Shown one piece after another: positions 19,967 through 28,625 of a DNA stretch of 28,625 nt; position 1 is the stretch's first letter, and each line of letters starts with the position of its first letter. A model generated the notes under the pieces. It searched no databases. It saw only the letters and a program-made list of their open reading frames with translations, and had not been told where the DNA came from. This DNA comes from Psilocybe azurescens (Eukaryota; Basidiomycota; Agaricomycetes; Agaricales; Agrocybaceae), in contig JAJIRX010001066.1 of assembly GCA_023853785.1 (NCBI GenBank), positions 1 through 28,625 on the forward strand, read 5' to 3'. The position numbers and the translations under genes are program-made.

Positions 19967-21139
19967 CTTTCCTCATGTTGGTCGATTGCTAGGATAGCCG
20001 GCATGTACCATTCATTATTCCCGTTCATTCTATTATGGACCCTTTTGCAGAGTCAGCGAACAATACATATTCTCTGCTCAACCCGGGACCATATTCACAG
20101 CAGGAAATGTCGCCAACCGATTCGATGAACAGGACCCCAACTCGTGCGTATAGCAATTTGACCCCTCCTTTTCTCATGAAATCATCGTCGGCACTTGTGT
20201 CCTAAAATTGGTTATTTTAGAAACGCGATTCTCTCTTTTGCAGTAGAAGCGTTGAAAGTCAAGCATGTGGTTGTGATGGGGCACTATGGATGTGGAGGAG
20301 TCGCCGAATCGATGATGCCGGTCAAGACGCCCTTGTCACGCCCAGCAGACGTTCTAGTACAGGGACGGATTCAGCCCATTCAGGAGATATATCAGACTTC
20401 TACACAGTTCGTATTCGTATTCGTATTCGTATTTGTGGACCCATTTATTCCCATTCCCATTCCCATTACTGCTCTTGTCCATATTCCCATTTGCCACTGC
20501 CATACTCTAATTGTATCCGCTTCCAATCTCAACAAGCTTACTTTTCAAATGCAGATCGGAAATAGTCGCCCATCGAGAAGCATGCAAACTCAAACTGATG
20601 AGTCAAGTTTCTCATCTACACAATCGTACGAATATATTTCCTTCCTTCCATCCCTTCCATCTCTTCTTGCCATCCGCTTGTCTTTCGCCCTCTTTCTCCC
20701 TCCTACCCTATTCATAACTCAGAATCAGAAATACTAACGCCTCCATTCCCACCACATATCCAATATTATAAACATCCGCATTCCACGCGCTCGTCAAAGA
20801 GAATGTAAAATCAAACATGCAGAAGATTGCCAAGTCGGCCATGATCCAAGACGTGCGTTCCCATCTTTCTCCTGATGTACACCATATCATCACTCGCAAT
20901 CTATTTATAACTACATTTACTTACAGCACTACGCTGATGTGATGCAGACGAACGGGGACGGGCCTACGATACCCTCGACGAGCGAGAAGACGCCTATGAC
21001 GGAGGTCTACATCCATTGATTTGTGTATGACATTGGAACTAGGAAAGTGTCGGATCTCGGTGTGTCGGTTGGACCTCCTGGACGAATTTTGCTTGCCAGT
21101 CCTTTCCCTCTTATTGAGAGTGGGACTTCATCGTCGTGA
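19967..21139 (+). pseudogene. Beta-carbonic anhydrase with two in-frame stops
   Basis: Beta-carbonic anhydrases interconvert carbon dioxide and bicarbonate with a Cys-Asp/His-Cys zinc site. Exons are: end of one at 20000, 20051-20143 (AQPGTIFTAGNVANRF), 20221-20406 (FAVEALKVKHVVVMGHYGCG), 20555-20625 (SEIVAHREACKLKLMSQVSH), about 20800-20852 (NVKSNMQKIAKSAMIQD) and 20937 onward (HYADVMQTNGDGPTIP to TEVYIH). Phases agree at every junction. The zinc motif CxDSR is present at 19987-20000, but the x codon is TAG (19990-19992). The second motif, GHYGCGG, is intact. A TGA at 21017-21019 replaces the conserved Gly after TEVYIH, yet the same frame continues FVYDIGTRKVSDLGVSVGPP to a stop at 21137. 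The donor at 20001 is GC, and the acceptor before 20800 is uncertain because the expected HALVKE start has no AG before it. The 5' exons are unresolved. Confidence 0.88.
20407..20470 (+). repeat. Two adjoining hexamer microsatellites in a carbonic anhydrase intron
   Basis: About four TTCGTA units begin at 20408 next to the donor. About three CCCATT-type units follow at about 20448-20467. Both lie in the intron after IYQTST. Confidence 0.8.
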
Positions 21140-22330
21140 CCGTTGTGGCATGAGGGACTTCCGCTGAGTATTTGTTAATTTGGAGAATGTTTCTTGACTG
21201 AAAGAAATTAGATTTTAGGACTGATGTCGAATTGCATAATTGACCTTTAATGATGTTTTTTAGTGAGCTATTGCGTGTCAAATCAATGTGCTGATTGTGT
21301 GCCGTCAAGTTTTTCCCTGCACGCTCTTTCGTTTGCTGACAGTGCTCAGTATATGGGTTCATGGTCCGACTTCAATGAACTCATTCCCTTACTGACGTGA
21401 ATAGTATGACGCCGGCGGATGGCAGGAAGAGTTGTCTTTCCATTGCATTTCACGTGTTCGGTGTTACGTTCAGATTATGCCTTCGTTTCGGCGCAAATCC
21501 TTGTCGGGGTCGACATATATTTATAAATACCGGGCCTTAAGGGCGATCATATCAGCGTTACCTTGGTCCAGCATGGCATGGATACGATTAAGTGCAAATG
21601 CAAGTACGCTAGTCTAGCACGTCTAGCTTGTTTAGAATTCCTTCGCTGAGAATTGGCTATAGTTTCAATTTCCTAGAATCTGAGGGCAAGGATCCTTCAA
21701 TGTTTCACTATTGTTCTGAGCTCTAAAATACCCAGAAAATGACCTGTTTGTGCCGAAGATACATACATGTGTAATCGGTAACTCATATACCGTCTCGCAA
21801 CGTAAGGATCATCATCATTCTCTGCGTTTGACTTTCACTGATTATAATTGTATTAGTAACCTCATCTGATTGTTACTCAGCATATACTGGATCCTTCAGT
21901 CCTTCAAGCGACGAATGTCCCGTGACTTGCTGTCGTCGAGGCATGAACAAGGTCGCGCAGCACTCTCAGCGCGATCGCTGACTTACCAACCCTCCCGGGG
22001 TCGACACAGCCATCCATATCCTTGTTCTCAACGGGGTTAATACCGGAATCTAGAGACTCGAGGGTCGACGGCCAGGGAAGGTGGATCAATAGGCTTGCGT
22101 CGGCGCCAAAAATAAATTTGTGGTGGATGGTGGGTTTAGTATAAGATGCGGTATGTGTTTCGGTGTTTTAGTTCGTCAGTTCTCAACTTTCCTTCGTTCT
22201 TCAGCTGTTCAAACAGTTCACCTTTTAACAACCTAACGTCAAAAGTTTCGTAGACGCAAGCATCAACAGATTTACTGCCTTCCTTTGCTCTACATATATA
22301 CTCCAAACCAACCTACGCCAACCGTTCAAG
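21140..22330. other. Intergenic and promoter of the secreted beta-propeller gene
   Basis: A minus-strand frame at 22089-21904 contains GINPVENKDMDGCVDPGRVG and may be a fragment of an unknown gene. A TATA-like CATATATAC lies at about 22291, about 40 bases before the start codon at 22331. Nothing else is recognised. Confidence 0.4.
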
Positions 22331-24100
22331 ATGATGTTCCTTTCGACTTCTCGTATTGTACTCGCTATTTCTCTCGCCACCAGCATTTTCGCTGCTCCTT
22401 TCGGTTCCACATCTCAAGGTCAAAGCTCTTCGAGCTCTGGAGCAGCATACTGTAAGACCCTACCGTGTGCAAAAAATGATACCTGGCTAACTTGAACATC
22501 CACCGAAGTTATCACTAATGATCCCTCGGGAAACCAGATCGTATCCATGAACATCGCAGCGAACGGAAAATTGGTAAAATTCTGTTGCTACTATAGTTAC
22601 TTCACACACGACGCTAATCTTCGATTGAACTCTACAGAGTTCAGTCAATGCGATCAGCGCAGGCGGGCGTGGCGTACATGGATTAAGCACGGCAATTGGT
22701 CCTGACCCTCTGTTCTCTCAGGGTTCGATCAAGGTCAACGCAGTGGCCAAGATGTTGGTGACTATCAACGTGGGTCCATTTTCAAGCTGCTTTCAATGGT
22801 GTCGTAAGTTAATGTCGATTCCGTCGGTTGTCCAGTCAGGTTCGAACACCCTCTCCATGTTTGCTATCAACCCGAGCAACCCTTCGAAGCTTACGATGGT
22901 CGGTACGCCTGTGTCTTCTGAGGGAGAGTTCCCCATGTCAGTCGCTATTAACTCGAAGGCTACTATGGTCTGTGTGCTTAATGGTGGGGCAGTAAATGGG
23001 GTCAAGTAAGTCATTTTCCTTCCTCCTTTAGGCGATCAGTTGAGCTAATACATAATAATCCTTCTATTTAGCTGCTACACACCTGATTCTAAACTGGGAC
23101 TGATCGTGAAGCCAAACACACTCCGCTCTCTTGGACTGAACCAAACCACGCCTGCGACCGGGCCAGCGGGTACAGCCAGCCACATCATTTTCAGCGAAGA
23201 TGGGTCCAAGGTCATAGCGTCTGTCAAAGGTGTCCCACCTACACCTGGTAAGCATCACGAGTCCCATAACATTTGATTTCCAATTCAGTTACTGATGCAT
23301 TGAATTATTGAAGGATTCCTCGCTGCTTGGGATATAGCCTCAGATGGCTCACTCTCAGCTGAACCCGTCAAATCTACTCCAGTATCCGGAGGATTACTTC
23401 CATTCTCCATGACCCTCATCCCAGGAACAAATGCAATTTTGGCCACGGACCCTGGAGTGGGGTTCGATATCTTCAACTTCGGTGGAAGCGGCAACGGCAA
23501 CGATAAGAACAGCGGTCTGAGCGCGACGTCATCTGTTGTTCCTATTGCTGGCCAATCGGCTACGTGCTGGTCGAGCTTCAGTTCCAGGTCTGGAAACTTC
23601 TACTTGATTGATATCGGCACTTCGACCATCACTGAGGTGAACGTCAGCAAGAACCTGACCGGATCCATTGTCAAGGTGTGTGCACTAGAATCTCTTTCTT
23701 GAATAACGAATCATTGACAGACGATTATGACCCAGCAATACCCCCAAGCTCCAGGTTCTGCAACTATTGATAACGACGTCGCCACTATCGGAACAAACAA
23801 GTAAGTTTATATTTCTCGAACGAATTAATGTTAGTTAACATGCTACTTACACACTCCTTTAATTAGCTTCCTTTACGTTTTGGCAGCCAATGCAACCACT
23901 GTGAACGTCCTCTCTGTGAATACCCCAGGAAAGGCGACCACCGTTCAGAACTTCAATTTTGCTTCCGCTGCCAAGGCTGCCGGAATCAAGTTGGGTACGT
24001 AACCTATTGAATGTTTGATCCCCGTTAGAGTCCGTGCTTACAGGTACATTCTTCAGACAAGAATAATTTGCAAGGAATGACCACTTTCATTCGAGATTAA
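22331..24100 (+). CDS. Secreted 3-carboxymuconate cyclase-like beta-propeller protein (intact, 425 aa)
   Basis: Nine exons: 22331-22451, 22509-22573, 22638-22769, 22836-23005, 23072-23247, 23314-23675, 23721-23800, 23867-23994 and 24057-24100. They total 1278 bases including the stop; every border is GT-AG and every phase agrees. The protein starts with a signal peptide (MMFLSTSRIVLAISLATSIF then AAP) and a Ser/Gly-rich linker. It then has repeats typical of lactonase/muconate-cyclase-like seven-bladed propellers of agarics: YFITNDPSGN, GPDPLFSQGSIKVNAVAKML, SEGEFPMSVAINSKATMVCV, NQTTPATGPAGTASHIIFSE, VKGVPPTPGFLAAWDIASDG, and a C-terminus NNLQGMTTFIRD. Such proteins are secreted and usually of unproven activity; the cyclase name comes from fold similarity. 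Several NxT/S glycosylation sites are present. A second start (codon 2) is possible. A TATA-like box lies about 40 bases upstream. This is the one recognisable gene in the window without a lesion. Confidence 0.92.
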
Positions 24101-24732
24101 TTCTCTCTCTCGACCTATGACGTACATGAGATGTACTCGAACTATACAATCCCAACAGTTCTCCTTCGATTTTTGTACTATATGGATTAGCCGGTGTATA
24201 GCGATTAATTTAATCATTACACTTTACCATTGCTAGTGTAGGTTCAAACATTCTGCATAACATCAAGATGAATAAGTGGTATCTGAGTTGAATAACCCTA
24301 CAGCCCTAAATAGGTAGAGATGAGTGGCTATATTGGCTGGGATATGTAGATATTTGATAGATTTAGATAGACTCTAGTATATAAATACAGACATATAAGC
24401 TTGTGGAGCCTGATCTTATGTGCTCTCGCAAATTATATGAGCTGCAATTATATAGACAGCATACAAGCCTGATCTAATAATACACATATAATCTCAACTA
24501 GGACTCCTAGTGGTTGGCGAATACTATTAGGGTAAGTATTTGAACCGCATTAACACTAATGTTTCTTCATTAGTATCCGGAGGTTCTTCGTTGACAAAGT
24601 AAGATAAGAACTCTAAGGTGGGGAATTGCAAACTGTGATTTACAGGCCCTTCGCCGGGATCAGGTGCATCTAAATTGTGTATGGGTCTTCATCTGAGTCT
24701 TCAAAATCAGACTCGCCAGTGATAATAAATTT
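24101..24732. other. AT-rich intergenic stretch
   Basis: No gene is seen. The sequence is rich in TATATAG and GATAG words, and AAGCCTGATCTAATA resembles the nearby GAGCCTGATCTTATG, so an old small repeat may be present. It may include one end of the adjacent retroelement, but no clear terminal repeat was found. Confidence 0.4.
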
Positions 24733-26709
24733 TCAAGGAGTTATTTGAAGATTAAAATTATCCTCCTCGATGTCTTGATTCTGATCTACATTTAGCAGTC
24801 TTTCCTGGAACCATTCCGCGGCATTGAAGTCAGTGTTTTCAACAGTCAACCACGATATGGACCAGGTGCGGTCCGTAACCAAACCAGTTACTACCAGACA
24901 ATTTAAATCTGTTTTGTTAGGTCTGACTCGGCTTATATGATCTTCCCTAAACCGATATTCAACATTGTTTAGATACAGACGTCCTGCTTCAATGGTGAGT
25001 ACCAGCCCAATTTGTAGTACTGGACTCATTGATAATTGAGGACCATAACGCCATCTAGCCAATAAAAATATGTTTAGTATCCTTGCACATTGCTCTGCAT
25101 AATGTTGTGATGGGAAAATTTCTTCAGGGCGAATTAAATTGGGGAAAAATAAGTTGTGATTCGGTGGTATCTATCACAAACTCGATAGATTGAAGGTTGA
25201 ACTAATGTTGTTTCAAACTTCTCGCTCTCCGGAACTTCATAGGTGAGGCTATCGCTAGGATAAGGACCTGATGATTCAAGAATTGAAGTAATTGGACAAT
25301 GTGGACAAGTGCTAATTCCACAACACTGATTATCCCACAATTCCTCCTCTTCAGTAATTGTAAACGCCCCCTTCACTCCGTAGATCCAGTAGCTATTGTA
25401 TCTCCAACGGAATTATTACGAGGTGACGCAATGAACGCCTCGTTGGGGTCCTGATCATCAGAATTATTTGATTCTGAGCTTGATGATGGTGTTCCCAAAC
25501 GTCTTTCTCGATACCCATCACTCAGATCAAAGTCTGGATGGGTGAGTCTTTCCTTATTTATAGAAATAGGCTGTCCGTCGTAGTCATCATCATGAATGCT
25601 ATGGGTTATATGGCCACTAGAGACCACCGTAAAAGCGGCCTTCATTATGCACTGTAAGGCTGCGTGTGGAATACAGGAAGCTACCCCACTCTGAAGGACC
25701 AACATAACATTATATCCATAGGAGTCGTCCGTAGTCCATGTGCGGACGAATGCACCTTCCAAAAGATGGCATTTAATGGCACATTGTATTTCGTACCAAT
25801 ATCCAAGGCAGAAATATGACTCCAATAAATATTTTTGTGGACTTCTGTTCGGATCAATCTATATCGATCATACATTGCATGGAACGGCGGTCCGCGCACT
25901 CGACAAAGAACCGTTGTTGCACAGGTTCTCGAGAAACCCAGTGGCTATCACCTGGGTTATGGTTGTTCGTTTTGCAAGAAATGTGTAGCCATAAGTGTCA
26001 CTGAATCCCCAACACAAGTCCATCGAGGATGCTGCGGTCCAATAATATCTCATTTGGGCCTGTTGTAAAATTGGATGCCCGGGCGCTTAAATCAGGTGGA
26101 TTAATGTCAATCATCCCAACCTGGGTACTGTCCAGCATCTCGGCCACATCTTTTGCCAGAGTGGGAAATTGATTAAGTCTAGTTCAAGACTATCCAGCAC
26201 CTGAATTTCATTGGAGTTGTTAGACGTCTCACTGACTGCCTCTGGTAAGAAGTTAATTGAATCTAGTTGAGGATTTCTGAGAACTTCAACTTCATTTGAG
26301 CTGCTAAGATCCTTGGGTACAATCTCAATATTAAAATTAAATACACCCGGAAGCTTCGAGCTAGATCACTGGACTGAATTTCCTTTTGGACAATTCCGAG
26401 ACAAGTGTCCATGCTCCTTGCAGTTGGAACACTTTCCCGCAGCAAGAAATTCAGCCCACTCTCTATCACTGAAATTGGATTTCGCCTTTTCTGGGGGTTG
26501 AGGCCCTGGATTAAAGTGTGAATTTACCCTGGAAATTTGACTATTCTGTCTGCCAAATGCAGCAGGAAGTTTCTAAGGACTAAATGTCCAATTACTCTGG
26601 TTGGATCGATGTCATTCTGATTGTTGTTGTTGGACGGAGCAGGTACCAGGCCTGTCAAACTGAAATTTCCCGGGTTTCCTGTGAACATGAACGGCACCTC
26701 AAGATCCAT
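24733..26709 (-). mobile_element. Retroelement gag-type gene, decayed, no pol seen
   Basis: This is a protein family repeated in agaric genomes and linked to retroelements. The start is MDLEVPFMFTGNPGNFSLTG. A CCHC zinc knuckle at 26431-26390 reads CSNCKEHGHLSRNC, matching CX2CX4HX4C, which binds nucleic acid in Gag proteins. Downstream come EVEVLRNPQLDSINFLPEAV, then LQSGVASCIPHAALQCIM, DDDYDGQPISINKERLTHPD, and after a frame change STCPHCPITSILESSGPYP, then a last block with ISWLTVENTDFNAAEWFQER to a stop at 24733. A TGA follows the knuckle after GNSVQ, and frames change near 26560, 26150 and 25380. No reverse transcriptase, integrase or terminal repeat was recognised. An inactive remnant. 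Confidence 0.75.
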
Positions 26710-26892
26710 CTTGAGTTTTGGATAGATTTAGGCTTTGAGTCATGATTGCAGTGGTCTTTTGACTTAGAGACAACCTCCCCCAACTTCGATGATCTCAGCT
26801 TGTTTAGTTACCTCTACCCAACTAGATAATTCTGGATTGAGCAGGTCTCTCCAGAGCCCTCGTAGAATTGAGCTCCAAGGATCATGTTGCCC
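26710..26892. other. Spacer between the retroelement remnant and the segmental duplicate
   Basis: No gene or repeat is recognised. The gag start and the border of the duplicated segment are only about 180 bases apart. Confidence 0.4.
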
Positions 26893-28625
26893 GTGCGCTC
26901 TCTTTTACATTGTTGATGCTCGTCTTCGTACATCGTCTTCCGCGCACTCTCTCTCAGCTCCGACAGGACCTCACTCACCTCATCACGGGCTCCATCCATC
27001 CCCGCTCCCTCTGGCTCATCATATCTCCCATCTATCCACGTATTGTCTGTACCCCCTGGCACCTCCTTACGTCCCTGCCCCTGTGCATACCGTTCTATCT
27101 ATTACTATTGCTCTGCACCATCCTCTCGCATTTCGCACACACCTAAACGCGCGTCCCATATAGGGTCTGTCAGTCAGTCACCATACCTGAAATTGCTCAG
27201 AATCTCACTCATGGCGCGAACTTCGCGTTTGAACTAGAATACTGATATTGATACTTAAACTCGAACCCTGCTTCTAGAATGAAACAGTAACGACACTTAC
27301 GATGGACTTCTTTTAATATGCATTCCTTTTTAATTGCGGGGATGAACATTCATCCATTCGGCCACGGCCAAGGTGTAGCTCTTGTTCATGACATTTGTGA
27401 CTGCTAATTAGCTTTCCTCATTGCGTCTAATTTTTTCCTCATCTTCTTCACTTATATGGTGTGTTGTCCGTCGTGTTCATCATCTATCATCCGCCATCCA
27501 TCGTCTATCGCATCGCTTTGCACCAACCTTAGATCGCTGCTGCTGTCCTCGCTTTTCCCTATATATGTAACACCCGAACTATACCAGTACAACACCTAGA
27601 GCCCCGGATTCGGACAAAAATCATGTAATCTCAGTCCTGCTCTATATGTATGCTCACCGTATATTTCAGGTGTCTGAATCACACCTTCCCATGACGAGGC
27701 CTATGGTGGTGTTGTTGACCTTGTTGCTTTTGGTAGAATTGGTGGGCTGATACGTGATGAGGGCGTTAGAGCTCGCCTTTAAATGTGATCTAATAAGCTA
27801 GGGTCAGTAACTGGACGCTTGACGATCAGATCTCAAAAAATGTATACTACTCTGGACCTGCTGGATCAGACCCATCGTGCTAATAAATCCCAGCGATAGA
27901 GACCTGAGCGTCGAACATAAGCTGATGGTGAGAATCCTCCTCCAATTTCTCTTTATTAAAAATGGAAGGGCAATATAAATATTTGACAACTACATTCTTA
28001 TTTGTTCACGCAGTTCACAACTGCAGAATCAGGAGGATGTAAAATCGTTTCTGTAAGGACGGTAGGCATCTAGTACGAGTCCATTCGCTCATCCTTTCTC
28101 TGTCACTTTTGAAGAAGAAGGATGATAGGATTACTGGTAAAAAAAATGACGATAATTGTATATACTAGGTGCTCACAGTCTACCCACAGTAAGTAGAAAA
28201 ATAAATATGTGACCAAGCAAGCAATAGAAAAAACAGAAACGAAGATGTTAAATAATTGACAGATCAACTGTTACCTGAACGTGTATCTATCGTAGAATGG
28301 TAAATACGAAAGGAAAACGGAAAAGAAGCGAAATTTGATGTCGACAGATCTGCTATTGATTTGCTGCAATGTGCTAGACTTCCTGATTGTTTCCGGATGT
28401 GGCATCCGCACTGATTCCCTCTTCGCTTGATCACCGGTAGGCTCCGCATCGTCTGCCTGAACCGATGTGTTAATATCTTCTCCAATGGTGTTTCCACTAC
28501 AGCCATTGCCACTGTGTTACTGGGAGCCAAATAGTAATCCGGATATATGAGTAATTGCAGCCTATGCGACTCTGGTGCTGGGGTTGGTAAGTTGGCGTCA
28601 TGCCCTTGATACTGGGTTAGAGGCG
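26893..28625 (+). repeat. Segmental duplication, copy 2 (runs off the right edge)
   Basis: This is the direct-orientation match of 8663-10413. It has an insertion of about 45 bases at about 26925-26970 and a shortened heptamer array. The match is still running at the window edge, so the true length is unknown. Apart from the pseudogene end, no gene is supported. Confidence 0.9.
28374..28625 (-). pseudogene. Seven-helix membrane protein, copy C, C-terminal end only
   Basis: The last exon of the same family, inside the second segmental duplicate. It shares the TAG and TAA stops of copy A, so it was already dead when copied. It has an extra CC just before the final stop region (about 28381) and lacks about 20 bases where copy A encodes the VLVAGIA segment. 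It continues beyond the window. Confidence 0.8.

Noticed and set aside
8663..28625. The two long direct repeats as LTRs of one element
   Set aside because: They are 18 kb apart with host genes between them, lack TG...CA termini and primer sites, and carry a pseudogene end.

Overview
The window comes from a mushroom-forming basidiomycete (Agaricomycetes). The genes are cut by many short (about 50-80 base) GT-AG introns. The protein families seen are typical of that class: patatin-like lipase, seven-helix membrane proteins, a secreted muconate-cyclase-like beta-propeller, and a gag-like retroelement whose long C-terminal part recurs in agaric genomes. PCNA carries a long charged insertion, as in mushrooms. 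No bacterial operon, CRISPR array, tRNA or rRNA gene was seen.

Layout. 1-754 (-): 5' part of a patatin-like phospholipase gene, running off the left edge. About 1576-3366 (+): a multi-exon polytopic membrane protein gene. 4912-6203 (-): PCNA, with two ACGCGT cell-cycle boxes just upstream. About 6468-8188 (+): a divergent low-complexity Ser/Pro-rich gene. 8663-10413 and 26893-28625: two copies of a segmental duplication of about 1.75 kb. 10140-11413 (-) and 14654-15977 (-): tandem paralogues of a seven-helix membrane protein; a third partial copy (28374-28625) lies in the second segmental duplicate. Between the tandem paralogues, 12620-13500 (-) is a C-terminal fragment of arginyl-tRNA synthetase. 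19967-21139 (+): beta-carbonic anhydrase. 22331-24100 (+): an intact nine-exon secreted beta-propeller gene of 425 residues. 24733-26709 (-): remains of a retroelement gag-type gene.

The main message is decay. Almost every recognisable gene except the one at 22331-24100 is broken. The lesions are single-base indels in the patatin, membrane-protein, PCNA, ArgRS and seven-helix genes, in-frame stops in carbonic anhydrase and two of the seven-helix copies, and lost ends in PCNA and ArgRS. Three of the broken genes (PCNA, ArgRS, carbonic anhydrase) are normally indispensable or important, so working copies should exist elsewhere. The region looks like a graveyard built from duplicated pieces. Some homopolymer indels could be assembly errors, but the nonsense changes, lost ends and substitutions at conserved sites are not easily explained that way. 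I did not find a convincing new biological system. The most unusual points are the decaying housekeeping copies, the preserved cell-cycle boxes upstream of a broken PCNA, and the order of events readable from the three seven-helix copies.
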